Below, one piece after another: positions 1-11,256 of a stretch of DNA of 64,000 nucleotides. A program made the translations under genes and the position numbers. Under the pieces are notes generated by a model, which ran no database searches, was not told the origin of the DNA, and saw nothing but the letters and a program-made list of their open reading frames with translations. Each line of letters begins with the position of its first letter. Position 1 is the stretch's first letter. Source of the DNA: Sinorhizobium glycinis (GTDB lineage: Bacteria > Pseudomonadota > Alphaproteobacteria > Rhizobiales > Rhizobiaceae); assembly GCF_001651865.1 (NCBI RefSeq), contig NZ_LPUX01000053.1:124001-188000 (forward strand). The letters are read 5' to 3'.

Positions 1-845
<845 letters not shown>

Positions 846-857
846 GGTATCACCTCT

Positions 858-1685
858 TTACCGCGGCTTCTTCGCCGGCTTGGACTTGTCGACCGTCTCG
901 CCTTCGATCTTGGCGTTCTTCGCCGCCGCCTTCCTCGCGGTCGCGGGGGTCTTCAGCGCCGGATTGGTGACGTCTGTGGCGGTCTTCGGCTTGGCGGCAT
1001 TCGATGGGGGCACGCTCACGGCCTCATCCTTGGCCTTGCTTGCGCGAGCCGGCGCCTTCGGCTTTTCAGGCGTTTCCACGAGCTGAAGCGTCGTCAGCCC
1101 GCCTTCCGGCGCGGAGTAGATCCGGTCGACCTGGGGCCCGGGCTGGATTTCGGCACCCTTGCCTGCGTCGAAGCCGTCGATGATCTCCTCGAGTCGCTCC
1201 GGCGTCAGGTCCTCGTAAGCGTCCTTGAAGATCATCACCATCGGCGCGTTGACGCAGGCGCCCTGACATTCGACCTCTTCCCAGGAGAGCGTCCCGCTCT
1301 CGTTCAGCGTGAAGGGCTCGGCGGCAATCTTCTTCTTGCAGAGCTTGATCAGGTCTTCCGCGCCGCGCAGCATGCAGGGCGTCGTGCCGCAGACCTGCAC
1401 ATGGGCGCGCGATCCGACCGGCTTCAGCTGGAATTGCGTGTAGAAGGTCGCCACTTCGAGGGCGCGGATATAGGCCATGCCGAGCATGTCGGCGATGGAC
1501 TCGATGGCCGCCCGCGTCACCCAGCCGTCCTGTTCCTGGGCGCGCATCAGCAACGGAATGATCGCCGACTGTTCGCGGCCCTTCGGGTATTTGTTGATCG
1601 TTGCCTTAGCCCAGGCGGCGTTCTCCTTGCTGAAGGCAAAGCTCGCTGGCTGGACAGTGTCTTCGGCTAGTCGACGAACGGACAT
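858..1685 (-). CDS. nuoE: NADH-quinone oxidoreductase subunit E with long basic C-terminal tail
   Basis: Thioredoxin-fold 2Fe-2S (N1a) subunit of complex I. The cluster cysteines are visible as C99/C104 (VCGTTPC) and C140/C144 (ECQGAC). The core ends near residue 185. About 90 further residues rich in Ala, Lys and Pro follow and look disordered; enterobacterial NuoE is only about 165 residues. I chose ATG 1685 (275 aa) because an AAGGTG site lies about 8 nt upstream. An in-frame GTG at 1697 would overlap that site. The gene follows the 84-residue protein by 16 nt and precedes nuoF by 12 nt. Confidence 0.93.
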   Translation of the reverse strand: MSVRRLAEDTVQPASFAFSKENAAWAKATINKYPKGREQSAIIPLLMRAQEQDGWVTRAAIESIADMLGMAYIRALEVATFYTQFQLKPVGSRAHVQVCGTTPCMLRGAEDLIKLCKKKIAAEPFTLNESGTLSWEEVECQGACVNAPMVMIFKDAYEDLTPERLEEIIDGFDAGKGAEIQPGPQVDRIYSAPEGGLTTLQLVETPEKPKAPARASKAKDEAVSVPPSNAAKPKTATDVTNPALKTPATARKAAAKNAKIEGETVDKSKPAKKPR

Positions 1686-1701
1686 TCTAGTGGACACCTT
1701 A

Positions 1702-1956
1702 TCAATTAATCGAACCGCACCGCGATTTCGTCAACGTGACGAATTCGCAGGCATAGGCGGACTGGTCTTTCTGCATGAACACGATGTAGCGCGTGCCGTT
1801 GGCGACAGCTGCCTTGATCTCGTATCCCTTCGACAGCAGCGTGGCCATCGAACCGCCGTGCAGCCCCGACGAGGATGTGCTGCCGACATCCTCCTGGGCG
1901 ACGGCAGCTGGGCTGAGCGCAAGAAATCCGAGAACGGCAAGCGGCGCCAGACGCAT
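1702..1956 (-). CDS. small exported protein of unknown function within the nuo operon (84 aa)
   Basis: An 84-residue protein starting [20 protein letters not shown], a clear Sec signal peptide, so the mature part (about 64 residues) should be periplasmic. Two cysteines (C70 and C80) could form a disulfide. Its ATG overlaps the nuoD stop as TGATG, which indicates translational coupling, and nuoE starts 16 nt downstream. I do not recognise a domain. Placement inside the operon suggests an accessory or assembly role for complex I, but that is inference from position only. Confidence 0.8.
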   Translation of the reverse strand: MRLAPLAVLGFLALSPAAVAQEDVGSTSSSGLHGGSMATLLSKGYEIKAAVANGTRYIVFMQKDQSAYACEFVTLTKSRCGSIN

Positions 1957-3146
1957 CAGCGATCCACCTCGCCGAACACGATATCGAGGGAGCCCAGCAC
2001 GGCCGAGACGTCGGCAAGCTGGTGTCCGCGACAGAGGAAATCCATGGCCTGCAGATGCGCATAGCCCGGCGCGCGGATCTTGCAGCGGTAGGGCTTGTTG
2101 GTGCCGTCGGAGACCAGATAGACGCCGAACTCGCCCTTCGGCGCCTCGACCGCGGCATAGACCTCGCCGGCCGGCACGTGGTAGCCCTCGGTATAGAGCT
2201 TGAAGTGATGGATCAGCGCTTCCATCGAGCGCTTCATCTCGCCGCGCTTCGGCGGCACGATCTTCCCGTCGAGCGAGGAGACCGGCCCGACCTTGGCGTC
2301 GCCGAGCAGGCGGTCGACGCACTGGCGCATGATCCGTGCCGACTGGCGCATCTCGATCATGCGGATCAGATAGCGGTCGTAGCAGTCGCCGTTCTTGCCG
2401 ATCGGGATGTCGAACTCCATGTCCGAATAGCATTCATAAGGCTGCGCACGGCGCAGGTCCCAGGCAGCGCCCGAACCGCGCACCATGACGCCCGAGAAGC
2501 CCCAGGCCCAGGCGTCCTCCAGCTTGACGACGCCGATGTCGACGTTGCGCTGCTTGAAGATGCGGTTGCCGGTCAGGAGCTCGTCGATGTCGTCGACGGT
2601 CTTCAGGAACGGATCGATCCACTTGCCGATATCCTCGACCAGCTCATGCGGCAGATCCTGGTGCACGCCGCCCGGACGGAAATAGGCCGAGTGCATGCGC
2701 GCGCCGCAGGCCCGCTCGTAGAAGACCATCAGCTTCTCGCGCTCCTCGAAACCCCAGAGCGGCGGCGTCAGCGCACCGACGTCCATGGCCTGCGTCGTGA
2801 CGTTCAGGAGATGCGACAGGATACGGCCGATTTCCGAATAGAGAACGCGGATGAGCTGGCCGCGGATCGGCACTTCCGTGCCCGTCAATCTTTCGACGGC
2901 GAGCGCGAAGGCGTGCTCCTGGTTCATCGGCGCAACGTAGTCGAGCCGGTCGAAATAGGGCACCGCCTGCAGGTAGGTCTTCGCCTCGATCAGCTTCTCG
3001 GTGCCGCGATGCAAGAGGCCGATATGCGGATCGACGCGCTCGACGATCTCGCCGTCGAGCTCCAGCACGAGGCGCAGAACGCCGTGTGCCGCCGGATGCT
3101 GCGGACCGAAGTTGATGTTGAAGTTGCGGACGTTATGTTCGGTCAT
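1956..3146 (-). CDS. nuoD: NADH-quinone oxidoreductase subunit D
   Basis: The 49-kDa-type subunit of complex I that helps form the quinone-binding site with NuoB. It is 396 residues long and starts [22 protein letters not shown], the family hallmark containing GPQHPAAHG. It ends with the conserved FGEVDR terminus. nuoC and nuoD are separate genes, as in most alphaproteobacteria, rather than fused as in enterobacteria. The nuoC stop is 56 nt upstream and the stop codon overlaps the start of the 84-aa gene. Confidence 0.97.
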   Translation of the reverse strand: MTEHNVRNFNINFGPQHPAAHGVLRLVLELDGEIVERVDPHIGLLHRGTEKLIEAKTYLQAVPYFDRLDYVAPMNQEHAFALAVERLTGTEVPIRGQLIRVLYSEIGRILSHLLNVTTQAMDVGALTPPLWGFEEREKLMVFYERACGARMHSAYFRPGGVHQDLPHELVEDIGKWIDPFLKTVDDIDELLTGNRIFKQRNVDIGVVKLEDAWAWGFSGVMVRGSGAAWDLRRAQPYECYSDMEFDIPIGKNGDCYDRYLIRMIEMRQSARIMRQCVDRLLGDAKVGPVSSLDGKIVPPKRGEMKRSMEALIHHFKLYTEGYHVPAGEVYAAVEAPKGEFGVYLVSDGTNKPYRCKIRAPGYAHLQAMDFLCRGHQLADVSAVLGSLDIVFGEVDR

Positions 3147-3202
3147 ACCGATTGCTCCAGGCCGAACGGCGCCCCCTCGGGACGGCCGCGGGCCGACTTA
3201 TC

Positions 3203-3808
3203 TCACCGTGCCTTCGCCTTCTCGTCGCCGGGCAGCACGTATTCCGTGCCTTCCCAGGGCGAAAGGAAATCGAAGTTGCGGAATTCCTGCCTCAGCTCGA
3301 CGGGCTCATAGACCACCCGCTTGACCTCGTCGTCGTAGCGAACCTCGACGAAGCCGGTCAGCGGGAAGTCCTTGCGCAGCGGATAGCCTTCGAACCCGTA
3401 GTCGGTGAGGATGCGGCGCAGGTCCGGGTGGCCGGTGAAGAGAATGCCGTACATGTCGTAGGCTTCACGCTCGAACCAGTCGGCGCCGGGGTAGACGGAG
3501 GTTGCCGACGGTACGGGCTCGCCGTCACCGGTCGCAACCTTGACGCGGACGCGCAGGTTCTGGCGCGGCGACAGCAGGTGGTAGACGACATCGAAGCGAT
3601 CCGGCCGCTGCGGATAGTCGACGCCGCAGACGTCGATAAAGCTGATGAACCCACACCGCGCGTCGTCGCGCAGGAAGGTCAGCAACTCGATGAGATTTTC
3701 CGCCGTCGCCGTCAGCGTCAGCTCGCCGTATTTGATCGCGGCATCGGCGATCAGCGATCCGCGCGCTTCGCGAAGGTAGGTCGCAAGCTCGTTCAGGGCT
3801 TCACTCAT
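3203..3808 (-). CDS. nuoC: NADH-quinone oxidoreductase subunit C
   Basis: The 30-kDa-type subunit of the complex I connecting module, 201 residues. The conserved segment around [20 protein letters not shown] and the following [19 protein letters not shown] are diagnostic. The gene starts 18 nt after the nuoB stop. The C-terminal tail is short (GDEKAKAR). No separate promoter or terminator is evident, so it is part of the nuoA-F transcript. Confidence 0.97.
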   Translation of the reverse strand: MSEALNELATYLREARGSLIADAAIKYGELTLTATAENLIELLTFLRDDARCGFISFIDVCGVDYPQRPDRFDVVYHLLSPRQNLRVRVKVATGDGEPVPSATSVYPGADWFEREAYDMYGILFTGHPDLRRILTDYGFEGYPLRKDFPLTGFVEVRYDDEVKRVVYEPVELRQEFRNFDFLSPWEGTEYVLPGDEKAKAR

Positions 3809-3826
3809 TGAAAAGAACCCCCTGCC

Positions 3827-4405
3827 TTAGCGCTCGATCGTGCCGGTCCGGCGGATCTTCTTCTGCAGCAGAAGCACGCCGTAGAGCAGCGCTTCTGCCG
3901 TGGGAGGACAGCCTGGCACGTAGATGTCGACGGGCACGACGCGGTCGCAGCCGCGCACCACCGAATAGGAATAGTGATAGTAGCCGCCGCCATTGGCGCA
4001 GGAGCCCATCGAGATGACGTAGCGCGGCTCGGGCATCTGGTCGTAGACCTTGCGCAGCGCCGGCGCCATCTTGTTGGTCAGCGTCCCGGCGACGATCATG
4101 ACATCGGACTGACGCGGCGAGGCGCGCGGCGCGAAACCGAAGCGCTCGGCGTCGTAGCGCGGCATCGACATCTGCATCATTTCGACGGCGCAGCAGGCGA
4201 GACCGAAGGTCATCCACATCAGCGAGCCGGTGCGCGCCCAGTTGATCAGCTCATCGGTCGAGGTGACGAGGAAGCCCTTGTCGGCGAGCTCGTTGTTGAT
4301 CTCGCCGAAAAATGCGTCATTGCTGCCGATTGGCTTGCCGGTCGCGGGATCGATGATGCCCTTCGGCTGCGGCGCAACGAGCGTGGTGCCGGATGCTAGT
4401 TCCAT
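3827..4405 (-). CDS. nuoB: NADH-quinone oxidoreductase subunit B
   Basis: The PSST-type subunit that carries the terminal 4Fe-4S cluster N2 next to the quinone site. Cluster ligands are visible: the C71-C72 pair (LACCAVEMM), C136 (GSCANGG) and C166 (PGCPPTAEA). I use the ATG at 4405 (192 aa, [16 protein letters not shown]), which overlaps the end of nuoA by 10 nt. An earlier in-frame ATG at 4426 would add seven residues (MEKGSAG) inside nuoA and fits the family less well. Confidence 0.95.
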   Translation of the reverse strand: MELASGTTLVAPQPKGIIDPATGKPIGSNDAFFGEINNELADKGFLVTSTDELINWARTGSLMWMTFGLACCAVEMMQMSMPRYDAERFGFAPRASPRQSDVMIVAGTLTNKMAPALRKVYDQMPEPRYVISMGSCANGGGYYHYSYSVVRGCDRVVPVDIYVPGCPPTAEALLYGVLLLQKKIRRTGTIER

Positions 4406-4761
4406 TCCAGCGCTCCCTTTTTCCATTCATAGATAAAGCCGACCGTCAGCACCAGGAGGAAGACCATCATCGACCAGAAGCCGAACCAGCCCAGCTCCCC
4501 GAACGAAACCGCCCAGGGGAAGAGGAAGGCGACTTCCAGGTCGAAGATGATGAAGAGGATCGACACGAGATAGAAGCGGATGTCGAACTTCATGCGGGCG
4601 TCGTCGAACGCATTGAAGCCGCACTCGTAGGCCGACAGCTTTTCCGAATCGGGCGCCTTGAAGGCAACGGCGAAGGGAGCAATCAGGAGTGCCAGACCGA
4701 TCACAAGAGCGATTCCAATGAAAATCGCGATCGGAACATAGGAACCGAGAAGTTCTGTCAT
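4396..4761 (-). CDS. nuoA: NADH-quinone oxidoreductase subunit A
   Basis: A 121-residue membrane subunit of complex I with three hydrophobic helices (near residues 10-32, 66-88 and 92-112) and the conserved [20 protein letters not shown] region between helices 1 and 2. It is the first gene of the nuo operon. About 300 nt without a gene separate it from the upstream tRNA-Asp and presumably hold the operon promoter, though I cannot single out convincing -35/-10 boxes there. Confidence 0.97.
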   Translation of the reverse strand: MTELLGSYVPIAIFIGIALVIGLALLIAPFAVAFKAPDSEKLSAYECGFNAFDDARMKFDIRFYLVSILFIIFDLEVAFLFPWAVSFGELGWFGFWSMMVFLLVLTVGFIYEWKKGALEWN

Positions 4762-5059
4762 TGTTATCCGTCCCTGCCTGCGAAGCGCACCGGGAGAGGC
4801 GCTTGAACAACGAATGCCGCAGGCCGAAAATCATGTTGCAACGCCAGAGTGGTTAGCGCAGCCCGCGCCCATGCGCAAGCCTCGACGCGGCATTTAAACC
4901 GGTTCGCGCCACAGGTTTGAACGGCACTTTCGCACCGTTGACACACCGAAGCGCGGAATTGCGGGAGCGGACTCATCCCGCTCGCGACAACTGCTCCGAG
5001 ACACATTGCCGCCATGCAAAAACCGGTCTACTTGCCTTGAAGGATGGAAGGAAGAGAAA

Positions 5060-5136
5060 TGGCGCGAGTGACGGGGCTCGAACCCGCGACCTCCGGCGTG
5101 ACAGGCCGGCACTCTAACCGACTGAGCTACACCCGC
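5060..5136 (-). tRNA. tRNA-Asp (GUC)
   Basis: Read on the minus strand this is a 77-nt tRNA gene with acceptor stem GCGGGTG/CACTCGC (one G-T pair), the D-arm AGCTCAGTCGGTTAGAGT, anticodon GTC in CCTGTCACGCC, the T-arm GGTTCGAGCC and an encoded CCA (TGG at 5060-5062). It is identical to the copy at 5206-5282. Confidence 0.97.
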
Positions 5137-5205
5137 GCATCGTGGCCATGGCTGGCCATTATCTCACCATCGACACTCTTTGAGAATGCCAATGCACCAG
5201 AAGAG

Positions 5206-5282
5206 TGGCGCGAGTGACGGGGCTCGAACCCGCGACCTCCGGCGTGACAGGCCGGCACTCTAACCGACTGAGCTACACCCGC
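5206..5282 (-). tRNA. tRNA-Asp (GUC), second identical copy
   Basis: Same 77-nt cloverleaf, anticodon GTC and encoded CCA as the gene at 5060-5136. The two lie in tandem 69 nt apart and were presumably produced by local duplication. The spacer between them is not duplicated. Confidence 0.97.
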
Positions 5283-5688
5283 ATCTCTCGAACTGGCCGG
5301 GGCGCTCGCGCACCCCATTCATCAAAGCGGCCGTGCCGTTTCGATGAGCGGCTAACTAAGCGGTTCGCCTTGGGGTGTCAAGCGTGTTTGAAGACAAATC
5401 CGTGACGGACGGAATTTTGATCCACAGGCCATTCTTAAGAGGAAAATCTGCACGAGGCGAGACGATCGCAGAGCCCCTCTCCGCCGCCCGACACCATCAA
5501 GGCCGCCACCGCCTGCGCGCCCCTCCCCCCGGCGGTTTGTCCACAGCGCCGGCGGTGCGCCATCCCCGAGGGCTTCGCGAGCCGCCCGCAAAAAAATCAA
5601 AAAAATCGCGCAAATCCTCTTGCGGTTTTCGCCGGTAGCGCATAGATCACGCCCACCGACGCGGCGGACAGCGGTTCGACACGCGAAA
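5283..5688. other. gene-free spacer between tRNA-Asp and tRNA-Val
   Basis: 406 nt in which I see no convincing gene on either strand; the open frames lack ribosome-binding sites and plausible composition. It should contain the promoters of the divergent tRNA genes. A weak candidate for tRNA-Val is TTGCGG at 5620-5625 with TAGATC 17 nt downstream at 5643-5648. An A-rich run (5588-5606) lies just upstream of it. Confidence 0.5.
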
Positions 5689-5764
5689 GGGCGATTAGCT
5701 CAGTTGGTAGAGCGCCTCGTTTACACCGAGGATGTCGGGAGTTCGAGTCTCTCATCGCCCACCA
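5689..5764 (+). tRNA. tRNA-Val (UAC)
   Basis: 76-nt tRNA with acceptor stem GGGCGAT/ATCGCCC, D-arm AGCTCAGTTGGTAGAGC, anticodon stem-loop CCTCG-TTTACAC-CGAGG giving anticodon TAC, T-arm AGTTCGAGTCT, discriminator A and an encoded CCA at 5762-5764. Confidence 0.97.
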
Positions 5765-5824
5765 TTTTTCCGAGAGTTTGAAATTGAACACGGGTGGCAA
5801 ACGAGCGTCGCCCACGCGTCCTCG

Positions 5825-6223
5825 TCACTCCCCTCGATACTGCTCATCCGTCACATGTTCGAGCCAATCCACCACCTTGCCATCCAGCGCCTCCTGAATG
5901 GCGATATGTGTCATCCCGGTATCCGCGGCCGCTCCGTGCCAATGCTTTTCGCCCGGCGGGAACCAGACGATATCGCCGGCGCGGATTTCGCGGAGTTCGC
6001 CGCCCCAGCTTTGCGCGAGGCCGCGGCCAGCGGTGACGATCAGGGTCTGGCCGAGCGGGTGGGTGTGCCAGGCGGTACGTGCGCCGGGCTCGAAGGTGAC
6101 CGTCGCTCCGCGCGCCCGGGCCGGCGCGGGCGCCTCGAAGGCCAGGTCGATGCGGACGGCGCCCTCAAAATATTCGGCCGGCCCGCGGGACGAGGGTCTC
6201 GATCCACATTCAAAGATTTCCAT
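5825..6223 (-). CDS. cupin-domain protein
   Basis: A 132-residue single-domain cupin. The metal-binding motif 1 is visible as [14 protein letters not shown] and motif 2 as [10 protein letters not shown], the usual His/Glu ligands of a metal-dependent beta-barrel. The start at 6223 ([14 protein letters not shown]) is fixed by a strong AAGGGAGGT site 6 nt upstream; an earlier in-frame ATG at 6274 has no such site. The sequence resembles the carboxymuconolactone-decarboxylase-associated or quercetinase-like small cupins. The substrate is unknown. Confidence 0.85.
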   Translation of the reverse strand: MEIFECGSRPSSRGPAEYFEGAVRIDLAFEAPAPARARGATVTFEPGARTAWHTHPLGQTLIVTAGRGLAQSWGGELREIRAGDIVWFPPGEKHWHGAAADTGMTHIAIQEALDGKVVDWLEHVTDEQYRGE

Positions 6224-6309
6224 CCGAACCTCCCTTGGCAAATCGCGTCGAAGCGTAGCCTGCGATGCGGGCAACAGCGTGAGCAGCGTAGCGCTTTTCC
6301 GCCCGGTCG

Positions 6310-9300
6310 CTACAGCTTGTGAAGCTTAACCCCCGGGCAGGCGCTGCGGGCGATGTCGCAAAGGTGCTCGTGGTGGGTCAGATAGACCACCTGGCCGACG
6401 CGCGCCATCTCGGCCATCAGCTCGAAGGCGCGGCCGGCGCGGTTGTCGTCGAAAGTCTCCATGATGTCGTCGGCGATGAAGGGCAGCGTCTCGCGGGCCG
6501 CGGCGACCTCGTGGTAGCCGGCCATCCGCAAGGCGAGATAGAGCTGGAAGCGCGTGCCTTTCGAGAGGTCGCCGGCAAGCTTCGAGCCGCCCGCTGCGGT
6601 GTTGGCGATCAGGAATTCCTGGCCCTTGTCCGCCTGGGTGGAGAGACCGGCATATTCGCCGCCGCTGATATGCGAAAAGGTCCGCGAGGCGCGCTGCATC
6701 ATGGCGCTGCGGTGCCGCTCGCGAAACAGCCGCAGCGCATGCTCGGCGGCAAAAACACCCGCTTTGAGCCTCAAATAGCCGACCGCCTTGTGCTCGATGT
6801 CGAGCAGGATGGTTCGCTGCCGCTGTTCGAGTTCGGCGACCCGGTCGCCGCCCTCGATTTCCGCAAGCGCCCTTTCCTTGTTTCGCACCTCCGAATGCAG
6901 CTCGCTGACGTCGCGATCGGCGACATCGATCGCCTCGTCCAGCCGGGTGAGCTCAAGCCTGAGTTCCGGCTCGTCCAGGCCGGCGAGAATGGATTCGGCT
7001 TCTTCGTGGTTGGCGGTGCCGAGCCTGGTCACCAGATCCTGTTCAAGCTCGGCGGACCTCTGCCGTTGCCTTTCCTGCTCACGAACCGCCTCCAGGCAAA
7101 GCCCGGCCTCCTCCAACGTCCCGCATCCGAAGAAGTCGAGGATCGCCTGCCTCATCACCCCATGCTGCCGCTCTTCGTTGCGCAGCAGAAAAAGACCTTC
7201 CTCCAGGCGTGCGACGCTGCTCGAAACATCGAGGCGGCGCTCTTCCTGGCGCTGTGCGGCGGCGATGCGGTCGCGCAGCGACGCATAGAGCGCGAGCGGA
7301 TCGCCCTGCTCTCCGGCTTCGCGGGCGAGATCCGCGATGACCTCGGCAAAGCTCTTCTGGTCCTTGCGCATGCCGCCGATGCGATGGTCGAGCTCGCTCT
7401 TCTTCTGCATCAGCTTGTCGAAATCCTGCAGCACGGCGAGCACCGGGCCGATTTCGTGCGGCGGCGGCCGGTCGGCGCGGCCGGCAAGCCAAGTCGCGGC
7501 GAGCGCCTCCGCCCACTCCTCCTCCCAGCGGACCATGGCGGCCTCGGCGGCGGCGAGAACCGTCTCGCGATTTTCCAGGGCTTCGGAGGCGCGGCGAAGC
7601 TGCGCAACAGCCGCGCTGTGAGCGGCCGATGCACTTTGCGCACGGGAGACGAAATGCTCCGCAGCCACGAGGAGTTCATCCAGGCGGCCCGGCAGGTAGT
7701 CCGCCACGCCGAGCCGCAGCAATTCCTCCCGCAACGCGCGTGTCGCCGCCTGCTCTTCCGACGACGCCCTGTCGCGTGTCTGGCGCTCGGCGCGCAAATC
7801 GGCGCGCAAGGCGAGCGCTGCCGCGCGCGTGGCAAGCCAGGCCTCCAGTTGCGAGACCAGCTTCACGTTGGGTGAGCCGCTGGCGCTTGCGGCAGCGGCC
7901 ACGGTTGTCTCCAGTCGTTGGCTCTCTTCGGAGACCGCCGCCCGCTGAGTCTCGAGTGCCTGAAGACGGGCGCGCCTTTCGGAAAGGGCGAGAGTGAGGC
8001 CGCGCATCTCCGCTACCCGCTCGGCATAGGCCAGACGAAGCGCCACGGCGGCATCGTCCTCCCTCAACGCCGTCTCGAATGCGCGTGCCGTCCCATCGTC
8101 GAGATTGGAACGATGCAATTGCCAGGCAAGATCCCGGCGCCTGCGCAGCTCGCCCGCCGTCGGGTCGTCCACCGCCGCGCCGTCCGCGACCATCGCGGCG
8201 AGGCGCGCCTCATCTCCGGCTTGGCGCTCGCGCTCGTCGGCGATCCGATCGTCGAGCCGCAGCCGCCGCTCCGAGAAAGCAGCTTCCTCCGTTCTCCAGG
8301 TGGCGACAACACCGGGCGCGGGAACGGGAAGCGTCGCCAGCTCATCCGCATCGCCGGCGAAAGGCCGCAGGCTGTCCATTGCATCGGCAAGCGCCGCCTC
8401 CAGCCGGTCGATCTCCCTGGTGGCGGCCTGCTGGCGCAGAAGGCAGTCGCTCTGACGCAGCACATGCAGCCGTTCGACGAGCAGGCCGGTGTCGGCGACG
8501 CCGCCCTTGAGCCGGTCCAGCTCGTGTTCCGACCGAGCGCGATCGCGCCTTGCGCTCTCGAGTTCCTCGCGCGCCGATGCCAGCTTTTCCGAAAGGCCGG
8601 CATGCCGGCGAACCAGCTCCTGCAACCGGGCGGCACGCGCGGTTGGCAGCACCAGTGAAATAGGATCGGCGTTGTCCGCCTCGCCGAGGCGGATGAGGCA
8701 GGCGCGGATCTCGGCCGAGGTCCTTGCCAGTTCGTCGAGTCGCGCCGGCATGTCGCGGGCGGCCGTCTGATAGCGGGCGTCGAGTGCAGAGTCCCGCAGC
8801 GCCTCGAACCGCCCCGCGAGCGCAAGCGCCTGCTCGTCCCGAGGCAGTTCTTCGAGTTCCGCCCGGCGCTGCGCCAGTTCCTCCTCCATTTGCCGAAGCC
8901 GGGTGGCTATTTCCACCTCCTGCCGGCGAAGCGCCGGCAGATCGCTCCACCAGACCTCAGGCGGCACCGGCAGGGCCTCACTCCCCGCAAGCTGTTCCCG
9001 TGCATGGTTGAGCCTTGCCAGGAGCGGCAGGGATTCGAGCTCGGCGCGCAGCCGATCCCGCCGGACGCGCAGTTCGGCGCGCTGCCGCGATGCCGCATCA
9101 TGGCGCTCGCGGGCCTTCGTCAGCGTCTTGCGAAGGTCGGCATATTCGCGCGCATTGACGTCCACTGCCTTGCGCTGGGATTTCAAGGCGTCCAGCTCCG
9201 CCTTCAGTTCCGCAAGCTGATGCTTGCGCGCCTGGGGACGAAAGAAGGCATCCGCTTCGGTGCGCAGATTGGCGAGCACCGCACTGCTGTCCGGCAGGCC

Positions 9301-9765
9301 GGAGCTTGCCGAAAACAGCAGCGACCCGAGCTCCCCTTCGCTCTTCAGGATGGCTTCCCCGCCTTCCTCGATGCTGTCGTCGTCGAGCGAGAACATCATG
9401 CGATAGGTGTCGCGGTCCATCGCACCGAGAGCTGCGGAGAAAAGGTTGTCCGGCAGCGGCTGCTCGTCGGGACCGACAAGGCTGTTTGCGTTGCGTTTGA
9501 TCCGGTAGGCGTGATGCCGCTTTCCGCCGGCCTCCACGATGCCGCCGATCCGCATCGTCTGGTAGGGGTGCAGGAAACCGTAGGGGCTCATACGCTCTAT
9601 GCCGAAGAGCAGATCGAGGAAGCCTGAGAACAGGGTCGATTTACCCGCCTCGTTCGGGCCGTAGATGAGGTGGAAATCAGGCTCTCCCGCCTTTCCGCCA
9701 CCGAAATCGAGGCTGCGCCCGGTGAACTTGCCGTAGCGGACGAGATCCAGCTGTTGCAGCCGCAT
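6310..9765 (-). CDS. SbcC/Rad50-like AAA ATPase of the YhaN type
   Basis: A 1151-residue SMC-like ATPase. The N-terminus has the Walker A motif GPNEAGKST at residues 36-44. A very long charged, Ala/Glu/Arg-rich coiled-coil region (about residues 170-1000) follows. The C-terminus has a signature-like [16 protein letters not shown], then [18 protein letters not shown] (Walker B and D-loop) and YLTHHEH (H-loop). The start at 9765 overlaps the stop of the phosphoesterase gene as TGATG, so the two are translated together. By analogy with SbcCD/Mre11-Rad50 it should gate a nuclease acting on DNA ends. No zinc-hook CxxC is apparent in the coiled coil. Substrate and biological role are unknown. Confidence 0.88.
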   Translation of the reverse strand: MRLQQLDLVRYGKFTGRSLDFGGGKAGEPDFHLIYGPNEAGKSTLFSGFLDLLFGIERMSPYGFLHPYQTMRIGGIVEAGGKRHHAYRIKRNANSLVGPDEQPLPDNLFSAALGAMDRDTYRMMFSLDDDSIEEGGEAILKSEGELGSLLFSASSGLPDSSAVLANLRTEADAFFRPQARKHQLAELKAELDALKSQRKAVDVNAREYADLRKTLTKARERHDAASRQRAELRVRRDRLRAELESLPLLARLNHAREQLAGSEALPVPPEVWWSDLPALRRQEVEIATRLRQMEEELAQRRAELEELPRDEQALALAGRFEALRDSALDARYQTAARDMPARLDELARTSAEIRACLIRLGEADNADPISLVLPTARAARLQELVRRHAGLSEKLASAREELESARRDRARSEHELDRLKGGVADTGLLVERLHVLRQSDCLLRQQAATREIDRLEAALADAMDSLRPFAGDADELATLPVPAPGVVATWRTEEAAFSERRLRLDDRIADERERQAGDEARLAAMVADGAAVDDPTAGELRRRRDLAWQLHRSNLDDGTARAFETALREDDAAVALRLAYAERVAEMRGLTLALSERRARLQALETQRAAVSEESQRLETTVAAAASASGSPNVKLVSQLEAWLATRAAALALRADLRAERQTRDRASSEEQAATRALREELLRLGVADYLPGRLDELLVAAEHFVSRAQSASAAHSAAVAQLRRASEALENRETVLAAAEAAMVRWEEEWAEALAATWLAGRADRPPPHEIGPVLAVLQDFDKLMQKKSELDHRIGGMRKDQKSFAEVIADLAREAGEQGDPLALYASLRDRIAAAQRQEERRLDVSSSVARLEEGLFLLRNEERQHGVMRQAILDFFGCGTLEEAGLCLEAVREQERQRQRSAELEQDLVTRLGTANHEEAESILAGLDEPELRLELTRLDEAIDVADRDVSELHSEVRNKERALAEIEGGDRVAELEQRQRTILLDIEHKAVGYLRLKAGVFAAEHALRLFRERHRSAMMQRASRTFSHISGGEYAGLSTQADKGQEFLIANTAAGGSKLAGDLSKGTRFQLYLALRMAGYHEVAAARETLPFIADDIMETFDDNRAGRAFELMAEMARVGQVVYLTHHEHLCDIARSACPGVKLHKL

Positions 9766-11045
9766 CAGTCGATACCCTCGACGACGCTGCGGCCATGGAG
9801 ATGCGACAGGACATCGGCGCTTCCCGAGAGGGCAGCGTTCTCCACCAGCGCTTCGAGCATGCCCTCGTCCCCGGCGAGCAGGTGCCGCAGTTCGGCAGGC
9901 AGATGCGGCAGCAGCTCCTCGGCGACGGCGCGCATGTCGGCGCGGTAGGCAAAGGCCGACAACACTTCGGTCTCGACGAGCGCCGTCAGTTCGCCGATCG
10001 GATCGGCAGCGATTGTCCCCGCATGCCTGCTGCAGTTTGCAAACAGGGTCTCGATCTTCTCGATCCAGCATCGGCCGAGCCCGGCGGCGATATTCGCCAG
10101 CTCTGCCTGCAGCAGGTCGAAATCTCGCCGCAGGCGCCAGGAGAGCGGGGTCGCACCGGTCAGCGTGATCCGCAGGATGAGATCGGCTTCCGGCAGGCCC
10201 TTTCGAAGCAGGGCGAGCTGCCGGCCGGCGACGTCCAGCATGCCGCGCCATTCGGCGGTCCCCGTCAGGTCGATCGAGACCCGCTCGAACACCGCGGCGC
10301 CCACCGACCGCTCTTCCAGCGTCACCTCACCGTCGTCGTCGATCGTGACAAGGGTGACGCCCTTCACCCCCGATTCGTTGATATCGCGCCCTTGCGGCAT
10401 GCCAGGCATGACGATGCAAGGGCTCTGGCTGTGGACCTGCCGCTGGTGAATATGGCCAAGCGCCCAGTAGTCGTAGCCATGGCGCTCCAGATCGGCGACG
10501 CTGCATGGCGCGTAGGGATCATGGCCGGCGGACCCGGCGAGACTCGTGTGCAGCATGCCGATGTTGATGGCATCCGCAACGGGGGGATGGAAATGCGGCA
10601 GCAGGCTTTCCGGCGCATGCGGGTCGGCAAAGCTCATGCCGTGGATATGGACGGTTCTGCCGTTCTCCAGCGTCTTGGCGAGCATCGGCTTGCCGCGGCC
10701 CGCGAAGACGTGGACCGACGGAGGCAGCGTCAGCTCGCGCGTCACCTGCGACTGGGCGTCATGGTTGCCGCGGATGACGAAGGTGCGGATGCCGGCCTCG
10801 TCGAGACGGCGGAGCTCACCCGCGAGGAAAAGTGCCGTGTTCATCGAGGTCTGATTGCCGTCATAGAGATCTCCGGCAATCAGCAGCGCATCGACGTTTT
10901 CCGCAATGCAGAGATCGACGATACGCACCAGCGCATTGCGGGTGGCGCCCCTGACGATCGCGGCAAGCTCCTCGTTGCGGAGTGCCAGGCTGCGCAACGG
11001 CGAATCGAGATGGAGATCTGCGGTGTGAACAAATCGGAAGGGCAT
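9765..11045 (-). CDS. SbcD/Mre11-like metallophosphoesterase of the YhaO type (DNA repair exonuclease)
   Basis: A 426-residue calcineurin-like phosphoesterase. Metal ligands are visible: D10/H12 (TADLHLDSP), D59 (IAGDLYDGN), N94/H95 (RGNHDAQ), the later HTSLAGS and GHIHQRQ. The C-terminal third is a separate domain, probably the contact with the partner ATPase. It is the first gene of a two-gene unit with the YhaN-like ATPase. A MarR-family gene is divergent, with a 211-nt intergenic region between them. Confidence 0.9.
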   Translation of the reverse strand: MPFRFVHTADLHLDSPLRSLALRNEELAAIVRGATRNALVRIVDLCIAENVDALLIAGDLYDGNQTSMNTALFLAGELRRLDEAGIRTFVIRGNHDAQSQVTRELTLPPSVHVFAGRGKPMLAKTLENGRTVHIHGMSFADPHAPESLLPHFHPPVADAINIGMLHTSLAGSAGHDPYAPCSVADLERHGYDYWALGHIHQRQVHSQSPCIVMPGMPQGRDINESGVKGVTLVTIDDDGEVTLEERSVGAAVFERVSIDLTGTAEWRGMLDVAGRQLALLRKGLPEADLILRITLTGATPLSWRLRRDFDLLQAELANIAAGLGRCWIEKIETLFANCSRHAGTIAADPIGELTALVETEVLSAFAYRADMRAVAEELLPHLPAELRHLLAGDEGMLEALVENAALSGSADVLSHLHGRSVVEGID

Positions 11046-11203
11046 GGCCGACCATGGCCGGCCCCGCCCCCGTCGTCAACGACGCCGGCGGCCGGGGCCC
11101 AACTCAGCTGTGGGCAACGGCGCGCACGTGTCCAAGCGAGCCGCATCAGCACCCGGGGCAGTTTGCTTTTGAAGAAGGCCTTGTCCATAAGAATCAGGAG
11201 GTT

Positions 11204-11215
11204 TTTGTCGACAAA
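11204..11215. promoter_or_regulatory. perfect palindrome TTTGTCGACAAA, candidate MarR operator
   Basis: A 12-bp perfect palindrome lies 42 nt before the MarR ATG, in the intergenic region shared with the divergent phosphoesterase/ATPase genes. MarR proteins bind short AT-flanked palindromes of this general size near their own promoter. Assignment as an operator is inference from position and symmetry. Confidence 0.4.
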
Positions 11216-11256
11216 TACGGCGTTCACAACTAAATATAGGTCGACTGCCATTTGAC

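Noticed and set aside
4762-5059. Search for a riboswitch or regulatory RNA upstream of nuoA
   Set aside because: No convincing conserved structure or promoter boxes could be identified by eye.
9766-10251. N-terminal extension of the YhaN-like ATPase to 10251
   Set aside because: The extension lies within the phosphoesterase gene. The conserved N-terminus begins at 9765 with a TGATG overlap, the usual arrangement for coupled genes.
11205-11255. Short TTG-started leader frame before marR behind AGGAGG
   Set aside because: The spacing between AGGAGG and TTG is only 3 nt, too short for good initiation, and the 16-codon peptide has no features. Kept only as the context of the palindrome.
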